Positions 35,286 through 43,435 of a stretch of DNA of 64,000 bases are shown one piece after another. The stretch is from Microbacterium sp. RU33B (lineage in GTDB: Bacteria > Actinomycetota > Actinomycetes > Actinomycetales > Microbacteriaceae). Under the pieces are notes generated by a model. It was not told the origin of the DNA. It did no database searches and saw only the letters and a list, made by a program, of their open reading frames with translations. Within the stretch, counting starts at the first letter, position 1. Every line of letters begins with the position of its first letter. The translations under genes and the position numbers were made by a program. The stretch spans positions 806,001 to 870,000 of the forward strand of contig NZ_FTPO01000001.1 of assembly GCF_900155915.1 (NCBI RefSeq). The letters run 5' to 3'.

Positions 35286-36610
35286 GCCTCCACGCTAGCG
35301 CCCGGCGGCAGGGACGGCTCGTCGTCGGCGAGAGCGACCGGGGCGGCCGGACCGCCGTCGTGGCGACGGGCCTCGGGCAGCGCTCCCGCCAGATCGTCGG
35401 TCGCATCCCCCCATCGCGAGACCGAGATCGACTCCAGGCCCTGCCAGCGCGCGGCCGCGCGCAGTTCGTCGGCGACGCGTTCGGCCGCATCGGCGGGTCT
35501 GCCGTGCTCCCACCACGCGGACTGCACGAGCAGCGCGGATGCCGCGCGGTCGGCCTTCAGGTCGATGCGGCCGACGATGTCGTCGCCGACCAGCACGGGG
35601 AGGGAGTAGTAGCCGAACCGGCGCTGCGCGGCGGGGGTGTAGATCTCGATGCGGTACTCGAAGTCGAACAGGCGCTCGGCGCGATCGCGGAACCACACCA
35701 CGGGGTCGAAGGGGGTGAGGAGCGCCGTCGCATCCACGCGACGCGGGATGGCAGCCTCGGTGTGGAGCCACGCCCGCGCAGGACGGCCGGCGCTGCGCCA
35801 TCCGTCCACGGTCACCGGGCGCACGACGCCGGCGTCTTCGAGCTCGCGCAGGGCCGTGATCACGCCCGCGCGATCCTTGATCCGGTAGTAGTCCGCGAGA
35901 TCGGACGCCGTGCCGACGCCGTAGGCCCGTGCTGCGCGACCGATCAGTTCGCGCAGCGCGACCTCGGTCGGCACGGGCTCCCTGGCCGCGTCAGGGATCA
36001 CGTGCTCGGCGAGGGCGTAGGTGCGCTCGAAGCCGCGTCGCCCGGCGATCGCGACGTCGCCGAACAGGAAGAGGTACTCGAGTGCGTTCTTGACGACATC
36101 CCAGTCCCACCAGGGTCCGCGCTGGGTCTGCTTGGCGTCGTGCTCGATCTGCGCGGGACGCAGGGGCCCTCGCGTCGCGAGCTCGGAGAGCACCCAGTCG
36201 ACGATCTCGCGATGGGTGTGGAACCAGCCGTCGGGCTTCGTGCCGTACTTGCGGCGGTTCGCCTGGTGGCGGAAGGCGAACAGCCCCCAATCGGCGACGG
36301 GGATGAACGACGCGACGTGCGCCCAGGACTCGACGTAGGGTGCCCGCCGGGCGAAGAGCAGCTTGTCGAGCGCCGCGGTGTCGTAGGGCCCGAGCCGGGA
36401 GAACAAGGGCATGTAGTGCGAGCGTGCGAACACGTTGACGGAGTCGATCTGCAGGATGCCCATGCGGGCCATCGCGAGGTTGAGCTGACGCGTGCCCGCG
36501 GCATCCGGCCTCTTCTGGGCGAAGCCCTGTGCGGCCAGCGCGATGCGACGCGCCTCGGCCGCGGTCAGGGTCTCCTTCACGCGCACCACGATAGCCATCG
36601 CCGCCGACAC
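35282..36610 (-). CDS. YcaQ family interstrand-crosslink repair glycosylase
   Basis: The 442-residue product has the full HTH_42 fold. The conserved block ILQIDSVNVFARSHYMPLFSRLG near residues 52-74 retains the QxD catalytic motif of AlkX/YcaQ. AHVASFIPVADWG follows near 99, and the late LLTPFDPVVWFRDRAERLFDFEYRIEIYTPAAQRRFGYY segment matches the other copy in the window. The expected role is base excision of bulky alkylation or nitrogen-mustard crosslinks. The start is GTG 36610; an ATG 12 bases further in is also possible. A TAGAGT lies about 28 bases upstream. Confidence 0.88.
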   Translation of the reverse strand: MSAAMAIVVRVKETLTAAEARRIALAAQGFAQKRPDAAGTRQLNLAMARMGILQIDSVNVFARSHYMPLFSRLGPYDTAALDKLLFARRAPYVESWAHVASFIPVADWGLFAFRHQANRRKYGTKPDGWFHTHREIVDWVLSELATRGPLRPAQIEHDAKQTQRGPWWDWDVVKNALEYLFLFGDVAIAGRRGFERTYALAEHVIPDAAREPVPTEVALRELIGRAARAYGVGTASDLADYYRIKDRAGVITALRELEDAGVVRPVTVDGWRSAGRPARAWLHTEAAIPRRVDATALLTPFDPVVWFRDRAERLFDFEYRIEIYTPAAQRRFGYYSLPVLVGDDIVGRIDLKADRAASALLVQSAWWEHGRPADAAERVADELRAAARWQGLESISVSRWGDATDDLAGALPEARRHDGGPAAPVALADDEPSLPPGASVEA

Positions 36611-36637
36611 CCTGCATGACCTGGCGGGAATGCGGCG

Positions 36638-36643
36638 ACTCTA
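36638..36643 (-). promoter_or_regulatory. -10 element for the minus-strand YcaQ gene
   Basis: TAGAGT on the minus strand. It shares two bases with the opposing TAGACT of the AI-2E gene, so the two promoters overlap. Confidence 0.4.
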
Positions 36644-36647
36644 GACT
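36642..36647 (+). promoter_or_regulatory. -10 element, leaderless start of the AI-2E gene
   Basis: TAGACT, then TGCGGG, then ATG 36654. Confidence 0.65.
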
Positions 36648-36653
36648 TGCGGG

Positions 36654-37847
36654 ATGACCGGACCCGAAGACAAGCCGCGCGCGGGGTTCTTCGACGCCCT
36701 CCGCGATCGCAGCCGCGTCGTCACGAGCGATGTGTCGGGCACGGTCCCTCGCGGCCTGCGCGTCGCGACCGCCTACGGCTGGCGCTTCATCGTGCTGGCC
36801 GCGGCGGCGGGCGTCGCCATCTGGCTCGTCATCCAGCTCAAGCTCCTGGTCATCCCGCTCCTCATCGCGATCCTAGTCTCGGCGCTGCTGTACCCCGCCT
36901 TCACATGGATGCTGCGCCATCGCGTGCCGAAGTGGCTGGCGATCGTGGTCTCGGTGCTCACCACCCTCGCCGTCGTCACAGGACTCATCTGGCTCGCGGT
37001 GTGGCAGATCACGCGGCAGTGGGCCTCGGTCCAGAGCCGCACGGTGGATGCCGTCGAGCAGTTCCGCCAGTACCTCATCGACGGTCCCCTCCACCTGACC
37101 GCGCAGCAGATCGACGGTCTCCTCGAACAGGGCTGGTCGTTCCTGCAGCAGCAGGCCGAGCTCCTGTGGTCGGGCGCGCTCGCGGTGGGGTCCACGCTCG
37201 GGCACGTCGTGACCGGCGCGTTCCTGGCGCTCTTCATCCTGCTGTGCCTCCTCGCCGACGGCCGCGGCATCTGGCGCTGGACCGTGCGGCTGTTCCCGAC
37301 GCGGGCGCGCCCCGCTGTCGACGGCGCCGGCACCGCCGGATGGAAGACCGTCGTGAACTATGCGCGCACCCAGCTCCTCGTCGCCACGATCGACGCCGTC
37401 GGCATCGGCCTGGGCGCGTTCCTCCTCGGGGTGCCGCTCGCGATCCCCGTCGCCGTCCTCGTGTTCCTCGGAGCCTTCATCCCCTTCGTCGGCGCCGTCG
37501 TGACCGGCGCGCTCGCCGTCTTCCTGGCCCTCGTCTACAACGGTCCGTGGATCGCGCTGTGGATGCTCGTCGTCGTGCTGGGCGTGCAGCAGCTCGAAGG
37601 CCATGTGCTTCAGCCGCTGCTGATGGGATCCGCCGTCAAGGTGCACCCCCTCGCCGTCGTCCTCGTCGTGGCGGGTGGCGCGATGATCGCCGGCATCCCC
37701 GGCGCCCTGTTCGCCGTGCCGCTCGCGGCATTCGTCAACGTCGTCGCCGTCTACCTCGGCGACAGAGCGTGGGAGACCGGGCGGGATCCGAGCACGGCGG
37801 ATCTCATCTGGAACACCGTCCCGCGCTCGAGGAGGATCACCGAGTGA
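36654..37847 (+). CDS. AI-2E family transporter (YdiK/TqsA-like)
   Basis: The 397-residue integral membrane protein has the AI-2E / UPF0118 pattern: two N-terminal helix clusters (about residues 45-100), a cytosolic segment, then four C-terminal helices (about 215-370) with DGRGIWRW, GVPLAIPVAVLVFLGAFIPFVGAVV and QQLEGHVLQPLLMG. The family exports signals or ions; the substrate is unknown. It has a leaderless start at ATG 36654 and a stop overlapping ilvA by GTGA. Confidence 0.9.
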   Translation: MTGPEDKPRAGFFDALRDRSRVVTSDVSGTVPRGLRVATAYGWRFIVLAAAAGVAIWLVIQLKLLVIPLLIAILVSALLYPAFTWMLRHRVPKWLAIVVSVLTTLAVVTGLIWLAVWQITRQWASVQSRTVDAVEQFRQYLIDGPLHLTAQQIDGLLEQGWSFLQQQAELLWSGALAVGSTLGHVVTGAFLALFILLCLLADGRGIWRWTVRLFPTRARPAVDGAGTAGWKTVVNYARTQLLVATIDAVGIGLGAFLLGVPLAIPVAVLVFLGAFIPFVGAVVTGALAVFLALVYNGPWIALWMLVVVLGVQQLEGHVLQPLLMGSAVKVHPLAVVLVVAGGAMIAGIPGALFAVPLAAFVNVVAVYLGDRAWETGRDPSTADLIWNTVPRSRRITE

Positions 37848-39070
37848 GCACCCCCACCCTGGCGGCATTCGAGGATGCCGCCGCCATGCTGCGCGGCGTC
37901 GTCTCGCACACGCCGCTCGACGCGTCGCTCTATCTGTCCGAAGTGCTCGGCGTTCCCGTGCACCTCAAGCTCGAGAACCTCCAGCGCACGGGTTCGTTCA
38001 AGATCCGTGGCGCCGCGTACCGCCTGTCGCGCCTGACGGAGGAGGAGCGCGGGAGGGGTGTCGTTGCGGCCTCCGCCGGCAACCACGCGCAGGGCGTCGC
38101 TCTCGCGGCCCAGGCGCTCGGCATCCCGGCGACGATCTTCATGCCGCTGGGCGTGCCCGTTCCCAAGCTCCTCGCGACACGTGGCTACGGAGCCGACGTC
38201 GTGCTGGAGGGGGCGACCGTCGAGACCCCCCTGCGGCTGGCGGCCGAGTTCGCCGAGCGCACGGGCGCCGTGCTCATCCATCCCTTCGACCACGACGACA
38301 TCATCACCGGCCAGGGCACGCTCGGCCTCGAGCTCTTCGACGACCTGCCCGAACTCGACACCGTGCTCGTCAGCATCGGCGGGGGAGGACTCGCCGCCGG
38401 CGTCGCCGCCGCCGTCAAGGCTCGTGCCGCGGCGGTCGGACGCACTGTCCGCGTGATCGGGGTGCAGGCCGAGAACTCCGCCGCCTACCCCGAGTCGCTG
38501 CGCAAGGGCGAGCCGCTCGAGGTCGCCACGCGTCCGACGATCGCCGACGGGATCGCCGTCGCCCGCCCGGGCGACATCCCGTTCGCCGTCATCCGCGAGC
38601 TCCTCGACGACGTCGTGACCGTGACGGAGGACGACATCGCCCGTGCCCTGCTCGTGCTGCTGGAGCGCGCGAAGCAGGTCGTCGAACCCGCGGGTGCCGC
38701 GGGGGTCGCGGCGATCCTCGCCGGCAAGGTGCACGCCACGGGTCCCACCGTCGCGATCCTCTCGGGCGGGAACATCGACCCCCTGCTGCTGCAGCGCGTC
38801 GTGGCCCACGGGCTGGCGGCATCCGGTCGCTACATGACGCTGCGGATCGGACTGCCCGATCGCCCGGGCCAGCTCTCCCGCGTCTCCGAGCTGCTCGCGC
38901 AGGCGGGCGCGAACGTGATCGAGGTGCTGCACACCCGTCACGGGCAGGGTCTGCAGATCAGCGAAGTGATCCTCCAGCTCAGCGTCGAGACGCGCGGCGA
39001 GGAGCACCGCGCCCACGTCATCCAGACGCTGGAGAACGCCGGGTTCGCCCCGACCGTCGTCGCCGACTGA
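37844..39070 (+). CDS. ilvA: Threonine ammonia-lyase
   Basis: Deaminates threonine to 2-oxobutanoate, the first step to isoleucine. The 408 residues carry the PLP lysine in QRTGSFKIRGAAYRL (about residues 47-61), AGNHAQGVALAA near 81, the phosphate-binding glycine loop SIGGGGLAAG near 180, and a C-terminal ACT domain (about 330-405) beginning MTLRIGLPDRPGQLSRVSELLA. The single ACT domain places it with shorter enzymes sometimes called catabolic/biodegradative TdcB-ACT types. Isoleucine inhibition is possible but not proven. The start is GTG 37844, overlapping the preceding stop. Confidence 0.95.
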   Translation: MSTPTLAAFEDAAAMLRGVVSHTPLDASLYLSEVLGVPVHLKLENLQRTGSFKIRGAAYRLSRLTEEERGRGVVAASAGNHAQGVALAAQALGIPATIFMPLGVPVPKLLATRGYGADVVLEGATVETPLRLAAEFAERTGAVLIHPFDHDDIITGQGTLGLELFDDLPELDTVLVSIGGGGLAAGVAAAVKARAAAVGRTVRVIGVQAENSAAYPESLRKGEPLEVATRPTIADGIAVARPGDIPFAVIRELLDDVVTVTEDDIARALLVLLERAKQVVEPAGAAGVAAILAGKVHATGPTVAILSGGNIDPLLLQRVVAHGLAASGRYMTLRIGLPDRPGQLSRVSELLAQAGANVIEVLHTRHGQGLQISEVILQLSVETRGEEHRAHVIQTLENAGFAPTVVAD

Positions 39071-39094
39071 CGTGCCGCCCGGGGTCGCTCGGGA

Positions 39095-39586
39095 CTACTG
39101 CCCCGTGTAGGTCTCGACCTTGACGACCTCGACCTCGATCGAGCGGCCGTTGGGAGCGGTGTACGAGGTCTTGTCGCCCTCCGAGAGGCCGAGGATCGCG
39201 GCGCCCAGGGGAGAGGCCTCGCTGTACACGTCGAGCTCCGAATCCACGGCGATCTCGCGATTGCCCAGGAGGAAGACCTCTTCGCCTCCCGCGACGATCG
39301 CGGTCACGACGGTGCCGGGTTCGACGGTGCCGCTGGCCTCGGGGGCCTCGCTGACGGTCGCGTCCTTGAGCAGCGCCGTCAGCGTGCGGATGCGCGCCTC
39401 CTGCTTGCCCTGCTCGTCCTTGGCGGCGTGATACCCGCCGTTCTCCTTCAGATCGCCCTCTTCGCGGGCGGCCTCGATGCGCTTGGCGATTTCCTCGCGG
39501 CCCACGGTCGACAGACGCTCGAGCTCCGCGGCGAGGCGGTCGTACGCGTCCTGCGTCAGAAACGTGATCGGTGCGTCGCTGGACAC
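39095..39586 (-). CDS. greA: Transcription elongation factor GreA
   Basis: Secondary-channel factor that stimulates RNA cleavage by paused RNA polymerase. The 163-residue product has the N-terminal coiled coil (LTQDAYDRLAAELERL near residues 9-24, ending with the acidic tip near EEGDLKENGGYHAAK) and the C-terminal FKBP-like domain (ILGLSEGDKTSYTAPNGRSIEVEV). GTG 39586 is chosen over an in-frame upstream ATG because AAGGAG sits six to seven bases before it and the family N-terminus is short. The segment to 39683 holds only its leader. Confidence 0.95.
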   Translation of the reverse strand: MSSDAPITFLTQDAYDRLAAELERLSTVGREEIAKRIEAAREEGDLKENGGYHAAKDEQGKQEARIRTLTALLKDATVSEAPEASGTVEPGTVVTAIVAGGEEVFLLGNREIAVDSELDVYSEASPLGAAILGLSEGDKTSYTAPNGRSIEVEVVKVETYTGQ

Positions 39587-39682
39587 AGCGGTCTCCTTCG
39601 TTCGATGGGGCGTCGACGGAGCGGATATAGCGAGACGCCCAGGCACGTGGCCAGGGCGTCGGGTCGACTGCGTCCGGTCAGC

Positions 39683-40078
39683 CTACGTCACCCAGCAGGT
39701 GTTGACCAAACCTGTCGTCGCCTCGGCGACCGTCGGGATCGACTCCCGGAACGCGCGCGTGTGCTGGTCGGATGCCTCGATCTCGATGATCTTCCACCCC
39801 ACGACGCCGTGGTCTTCGTCCTGCGCCTCGAGGGCGCACGCGATGTCTCGTCCGATCGGCACGGTGAGCTGGAAGTCGAGCGTCACGGCCCGTTCCTCGA
39901 TGCGGAAGCCCGTCGTCTCGGCGGCGATGTCATCGAACGCGTTCGCGACCGTCATCCAGGCGAAGGCGCCCACCACCACCACGGCGAGGCCGATGAAGCC
40001 GCCGCGGATCCAGCGGGCACGCGGGGAGCGACGGCGGCCGTACCGCTCGTCGAGCACGTCCTGCGTCGTCATGATCAC
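39683..40078 (-). CDS. DUF4307 membrane protein
   Basis: The 131-residue single-pass protein has a cytosolic MTTQDVLDERYGRRRSPR N-terminus, a membrane helix at about residues 27-45 and an extracytosolic beta-rich domain with two cysteines (CALEAQD and TCWV at the end). This is the DUF4307 family of actinobacteria, with no known role. The start could be GTG 40078 or, more naturally, ATG 40072, where AGGTGAT lies just upstream. Confidence 0.85.
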   Translation of the reverse strand: MIMTTQDVLDERYGRRRSPRARWIRGGFIGLAVVVVGAFAWMTVANAFDDIAAETTGFRIEERAVTLDFQLTVPIGRDIACALEAQDEDHGVVGWKIIEIEASDQHTRAFRESIPTVAEATTGLVNTCWVT

Positions 40079-40093
40079 CTGCCGGGGAGGAAT

Positions 40094-40099
40094 TAGGCT
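40094..40099 (+). promoter_or_regulatory. -10 element for the 40145 gene
   Basis: TAGGCT, about 45 bases upstream of the ATG; the leader carries AGAGGA seven bases before the start. Confidence 0.5.
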
Positions 40100-40144
40100 G
40101 GAACTCCAGGCTATGCGCTTCCGCGCGGATCAGAGGACACCCCC

Positions 40145-40453
40145 ATGCACGCAGCGATCGCGGCCTTCCTGCACGCGGCATCCTCCGTCACTCCGAGCCC
40201 GAGCCCCACGGCGCCTCCGCCCGAGCTCGTGACCCCCGGACCCTGGGGGTTCGCGGTGATCGCGTTCATCGCGCTCGCCGTCGTGCTGCTCGTGTGGGAC
40301 ATGCTGCGCCGCATCCGGCGCGGACGGTTCCGCTCGGAGATCCGCGAAGAGCTCGACGCCGAAGAGGCCGCCGCGCAGCAGGCCGAGTCCGCCGGGCGCG
40401 CGAGCGAGGTCGACGACCAGGACATCGAACCCGGGGCCGACCCGAAGCGCTGA
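40145..40453 (+). CDS. Small single-pass membrane protein
   Basis: The 102-residue protein has a short hydrophobic N-terminus (IAAFLHAASS), a Pro/Ser linker (TPSPSPTAPPPE), a strong membrane helix at about residues 36-57, then a basic patch RRIRRGRFR and an acidic coiled tail (EEAAAQQAES, DDQDIEPGA). Unknown function. The ATG is supported by AGAGGA upstream. It ends four bases before the convergent hemolysin III gene. Confidence 0.7.
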   Translation: MHAAIAAFLHAASSVTPSPSPTAPPPELVTPGPWGFAVIAFIALAVVLLVWDMLRRIRRGRFRSEIREELDAEEAAAQQAESAGRASEVDDQDIEPGADPKR

Positions 40454-40457
40454 GGCC

Positions 40458-41195
40458 TCAGCCGGGGAGGCCGAGCGACGGGCTGAGCGGGTCGATCGCG
40501 ATCAGCAGGCACGCGGTCCAGTGGCAGAGGAACGCCAGCACCGTGCACACGTGGAAGATCTCGTGGAAGCCGAAGTGCCCGGGCCACGGGTTGGGCTTCT
40601 TGAGTGCGTAGACGACCGCGCCGCCCGTGTACAGGAGCCCGCCGATGATGACCAGGAGCATCATGACCGGGTTCGCCTGGAACAGCTGCGGCATGTACAT
40701 CACGGCCGCCCAGCCCAGGGCGAGGTACAGCGCGACGTAGAGCCAGCGCGGCGCGCCGATCCAGAAGACGCGGAACAGGATGCCGAGCAGGGCGCCCGTC
40801 CATACGACGACGAGGAGGATCGTGCCCTGATCGGGCGGGAGGGCCATCACCGCGATCGGCGTGTAGGTGCCGGAGATCAGGAGAAGGATGTTGGCGTGGT
40901 CGATGCGCTTCAGCGTCGCCTTCGTCCGCGGGCCCCAGTCGAAGCGGTGATAGAGCGCGGAGTTGCCGAACAGCAGCAGCGACGAGGTCATGAAGACCGC
41001 CGACGCCCACTTGCCCGGGGTGCCCTGGGTCGCGATGATCAGGATGATCCCGCCGACGATCGCGATCGGGAACGTAGCCGCGTGGATCCAGCCGCGCCAC
41101 GTCGGCCGGATCTCCGCCTGGGCGCTGACCGCCGCCGCCTCGATCAGCGGGAGCTGGGGGACGTCGGGCACGGACGATTCGGGGCGCGAACTCAC
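40458..41195 (-). CDS. Hemolysin III / PAQR-type membrane protein
   Basis: The 245-residue seven-helix protein has the YqfA/TrhA signature. It includes IRPTWRGWIHAATFP near residues 28-42, SALYHRFDWGPRTKATLKRIDHANI near 80-104 and a final HFGFHEIFHVCTVLAFLCHW motif near 207-226. These histidines and aspartates are the conserved metal-binding triad of the PAQR fold. In other bacteria TrhA affects membrane fluidity. GTG 41195 has a TACGCT -10 six bases upstream. It is divergent from the prenyl transferase. Confidence 0.93.
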   Translation of the reverse strand: MSSRPESSVPDVPQLPLIEAAAVSAQAEIRPTWRGWIHAATFPIAIVGGIILIIATQGTPGKWASAVFMTSSLLLFGNSALYHRFDWGPRTKATLKRIDHANILLLISGTYTPIAVMALPPDQGTILLVVVWTGALLGILFRVFWIGAPRWLYVALYLALGWAAVMYMPQLFQANPVMMLLVIIGGLLYTGGAVVYALKKPNPWPGHFGFHEIFHVCTVLAFLCHWTACLLIAIDPLSPSLGLPG

Positions 41196-41201
41196 AGGAC
41201 G

Positions 41202-41207
41202 AGCGTA
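41202..41207 (-). promoter_or_regulatory. -10 element, leaderless hemolysin III gene
   Basis: TACGCT, then CGTCCT, then GTG 41195 on the minus strand. Confidence 0.6.
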
Positions 41208-41253
41208 CGCCGCGGCGCATGCTCCCAGCTGAATGTCCGCCTCGGTCGAGGAG

Positions 41254-41259
41254 TAGCGT
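41254..41259 (+). promoter_or_regulatory. -10 element, leaderless prenyl transferase gene
   Basis: TAGCGT, then AGGAGC, then GTG 41266. Confidence 0.6.
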
Positions 41260-41265
41260 AGGAGC

Positions 41266-42045
41266 GTGATGTCGTCGAGCCGCGGGCGCGGGCCCCTGTA
41301 CCGGCTCTACATCAACCGGCTGCGACGTCGGATGGCCCACCAGCCCACGCCGCGGCACGTCGCCATGATGATCGACGGCAATCGCCGGTGGGCGCGGCAG
41401 CTCGGGTACGACTCGGCGGCGCACGGGCATCGCGCCGGCGCGGCGAAGATGCGCGAGTTCCTGCAGTGGTGCGACGATCTGGGCGTCGAGGTGGTGACGC
41501 TCTACCTGCTCTCCAACGACAACCTCCGCAAGCGCGACACGAAGGAGCTGGCCGATCTCCTCGAGATCATCGCCGACCTCGCCGACTCGCTCTCCCGCGA
41601 ACGCGATTGGCGCGTGCAGTCGGTCGGACGCTCCGACAACCTCCCGCCCGATCTCGCACGTGTGCTCGCCGACGTCGAGGAGCGCACGCGCGGCAACACC
41701 GGCCTGCACGTGAACCTCGCGGTGGGCTACGGAGGACGCAGCGAGATCGTGGATGCCGTGCGCAGCATCATCGCGCAGCACGGCGGCGACGGGGGCTCGC
41801 TGGAGGAGCTGGCGGCGAACCTGACACCGGAGCAGATTGGCGAGCATCTGTACACGGGCGGTCAGCCCGATCCCGATCTCGTGATCCGCACATCGGGGGA
41901 GCAGCGACTGAGCGACTTCCTGCTGTGGCAGTCGGCGCACTCGGAGTTCTACTTCATGGAGGCCCTCGGGCCCGACCTGCGCGAGGTCGACTTCCTCCGT
42001 GCGATCCGCGACTTCGGCTCGCGCGATCGTCGCTACGGCAGCTGA
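41266..42045 (+). CDS. uppS: cis-prenyl (isoprenyl) transferase
   Basis: Condenses isopentenyl diphosphate in cis on an allylic primer, giving undecaprenyl-type carriers or short Z-isoprenyl diphosphates. The 259-residue product has the catalytic-Asp motif HVAMMIDGNRRWARQLG (about residues 27-43), then TLYLLSNDN and the C-terminal RTSGEQRLSDFLLWQSAHSEFYF region. The N-terminal LYRLYINRLRRRM resembles the short-chain Z-farnesyl synthases that coexist with UppS in actinobacteria, so the chain length made here is open. Start GTG 41266 (or the ATG three bases on). Confidence 0.92.
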   Translation: MMSSSRGRGPLYRLYINRLRRRMAHQPTPRHVAMMIDGNRRWARQLGYDSAAHGHRAGAAKMREFLQWCDDLGVEVVTLYLLSNDNLRKRDTKELADLLEIIADLADSLSRERDWRVQSVGRSDNLPPDLARVLADVEERTRGNTGLHVNLAVGYGGRSEIVDAVRSIIAQHGGDGGSLEELAANLTPEQIGEHLYTGGQPDPDLVIRTSGEQRLSDFLLWQSAHSEFYFMEALGPDLREVDFLRAIRDFGSRDRRYGS

Positions 42046-42117
42046 GCGCGTCGCCGGTGTCGCGGGGCCGCCGATAAGCCCGGTGATCAGGCATCCGGCA
42101 CCCCGCGCGACCTCTGC

Positions 42118-42123
42118 CACAAT
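42118..42123 (+). promoter_or_regulatory. -10 element for the aminotransferase
   Basis: CACAAT with six bases to GTG 42130 and nine to ATG 42133. Confidence 0.45.
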
Positions 42124-42129
42124 GTGACG

Positions 42130-43251
42130 GTGATGGATCTCGAGTCGTTCCAGGCATCCTTCGACGGCGAACCCGGCTACCTCGACTGGGCCGCGCACGG
42201 GCCGCTCTCCTCGACGGTGCGCGACGAGGTCCACGCGGACGCCGAGCTCCTCGGCTCGGGCCGCCGCGCCGGCATCGACATGGTGCGGGCGCACGTGCCC
42301 GAGGCGGAGCAGCTGCTGGCCGAACTGCTCCGGGCGGATGCCTCTCAGATCGTCCTGCAGCCGTCGACGACGTACGGACTCCAGCAGGCCCTGTACGGAC
42401 TGGCCGGCGGCCTCCTGGTGTCGCAGGCGGAGTTCCCGAGCCTGACGGTGACCGCGACGCGCGCAGCCGAGGCGCTGGGCTCGCTGCAGCTTCAGTGGCT
42501 CGAGCCCGCCGACGGCCGCGTCACGGCCGAGGTCGTGCGCGACGCCCTCACCGACGACACGCGCGCACTGGCCGTGAGCCTCGTGGACTTCCGCACCGGC
42601 TACCGCGCCGACCTGTCGGCCCTCCGAGACGTCATCGGCGACAGGCTGCTCATCGTCGACGCCATCCAGGGCTTCGGCGTCGTCGACGCCGATTGGGCCG
42701 CCGCAGACGTCGTGTGCGGCAACGGCTACAAGTGGCTGCGCGCCGGACGCGGCACGGGCTTCGCCTCGTTCAGCGAACGGGCGCTGGAGCGACTCGCGCC
42801 CGTGCTGTCGGGCTTCACGGGTGTCGACGGCGATCTGCCGGTGGATGTCGTGCCGCAGCCCTCCACGTCGGCCGCCGCGTTCCGGGTGAGCACTCCCGAC
42901 CACCTCGCCGTCGCGAGACTGGCCACCGCGCTCGCCGACGTGCGCGACGTCGGCGTCGACATCATCGAGAGGGAGATCGCGGCGCGCGCGAGCGATGTCA
43001 TGTACTTCGCCGACCGCTACGAGATCCCCGTCGTCACGCCTCGCGAACCCGAGCAGCGGGCCGGCATCGTCGCCCTCGCTCCCGCGCCGCAGGACGCCGC
43101 GCCGCTCGCGGCATCCCTCGCCAACCACGGGATCACGGTGACCGTGCGCTCGGGTCTTGTCCGGGTCGCCCCTCACGTGGGAACGGGCGGCGACACGCTG
43201 AGACTGTTCGGCGATGCGCTCGCGGCGTTCTCGTCGTCGCGGGTCTGGTGA
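42130..43251 (+). CDS. PLP-dependent class V aminotransferase
   Basis: The 373-residue product has the class V fold: DWAAHGPLSS at the N-terminus, STTYGLQQALYGLAGG near residue 80, a central SLVDFRTGYRADLSAL, the aspartate DAIQGFG that contacts the PLP pyridine nitrogen, and the PLP lysine in GNGYKWLRAGRG (about 199-210). Such proteins include cysteine desulfurases and isopenicillin epimerase-like enzymes. No specific motif separates these, so the substrate is unknown. I start at GTG 42130, six bases after CACAAT; the ATG at 42133 and a GTG at 42124 are alternatives. Confidence 0.85.
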   Translation: MMDLESFQASFDGEPGYLDWAAHGPLSSTVRDEVHADAELLGSGRRAGIDMVRAHVPEAEQLLAELLRADASQIVLQPSTTYGLQQALYGLAGGLLVSQAEFPSLTVTATRAAEALGSLQLQWLEPADGRVTAEVVRDALTDDTRALAVSLVDFRTGYRADLSALRDVIGDRLLIVDAIQGFGVVDADWAAADVVCGNGYKWLRAGRGTGFASFSERALERLAPVLSGFTGVDGDLPVDVVPQPSTSAAAFRVSTPDHLAVARLATALADVRDVGVDIIEREIAARASDVMYFADRYEIPVVTPREPEQRAGIVALAPAPQDAAPLAASLANHGITVTVRSGLVRVAPHVGTGGDTLRLFGDALAAFSSSRVW

Positions 43252-43435
43252 TCCCCGGGAATTAACCCGGCCGTAACGTGCCGACAGCGTGTCGCCGCGT
43301 GCCGTGTCACACGTCGGACGTACGTTCATCTCATCGGGCAAGGCGCCCGGTCGGGTCGGCCTGATGGATCGCGACTCGTGGCCCTGGGTCGACTCTTATC
43401 TGCCGGGTTCTCGCAGCCCGGGGCGGGAGTGGGTT
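43252..43435. other. 184-base leader of the PhoH gene, no gene seen
   Basis: The segment has two GC-rich hairpins: CCGGG-AATTAA-CCCGG at about 43255-43270 and CCGGG-ttctcgcag-CCCGG at about 43403-43421, the second just before the ribosome-binding site. A possible -10 TACGTT lies at about 43320. An in-frame reading from 43289 exists but has poor codon use. It could be a regulated leader; I recognise no known riboswitch. Confidence 0.35.

Noticed and set aside
43289..43435. Longer N-terminus of the PIN-PhoH protein
   Set aside because: The added codons include TCA, TAT and TCT, unlike the rest of the gene. The extra sequence matches no family, and a ribosome-binding site lies just before GTG 43436.
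43252..43435. Known riboswitch such as c-di-AMP (ydaO) in the PhoH leader
   Set aside because: The hairpins CCGGG/CCCGG do not show the conserved core of that family by eye, so I list it only as an unassigned leader.
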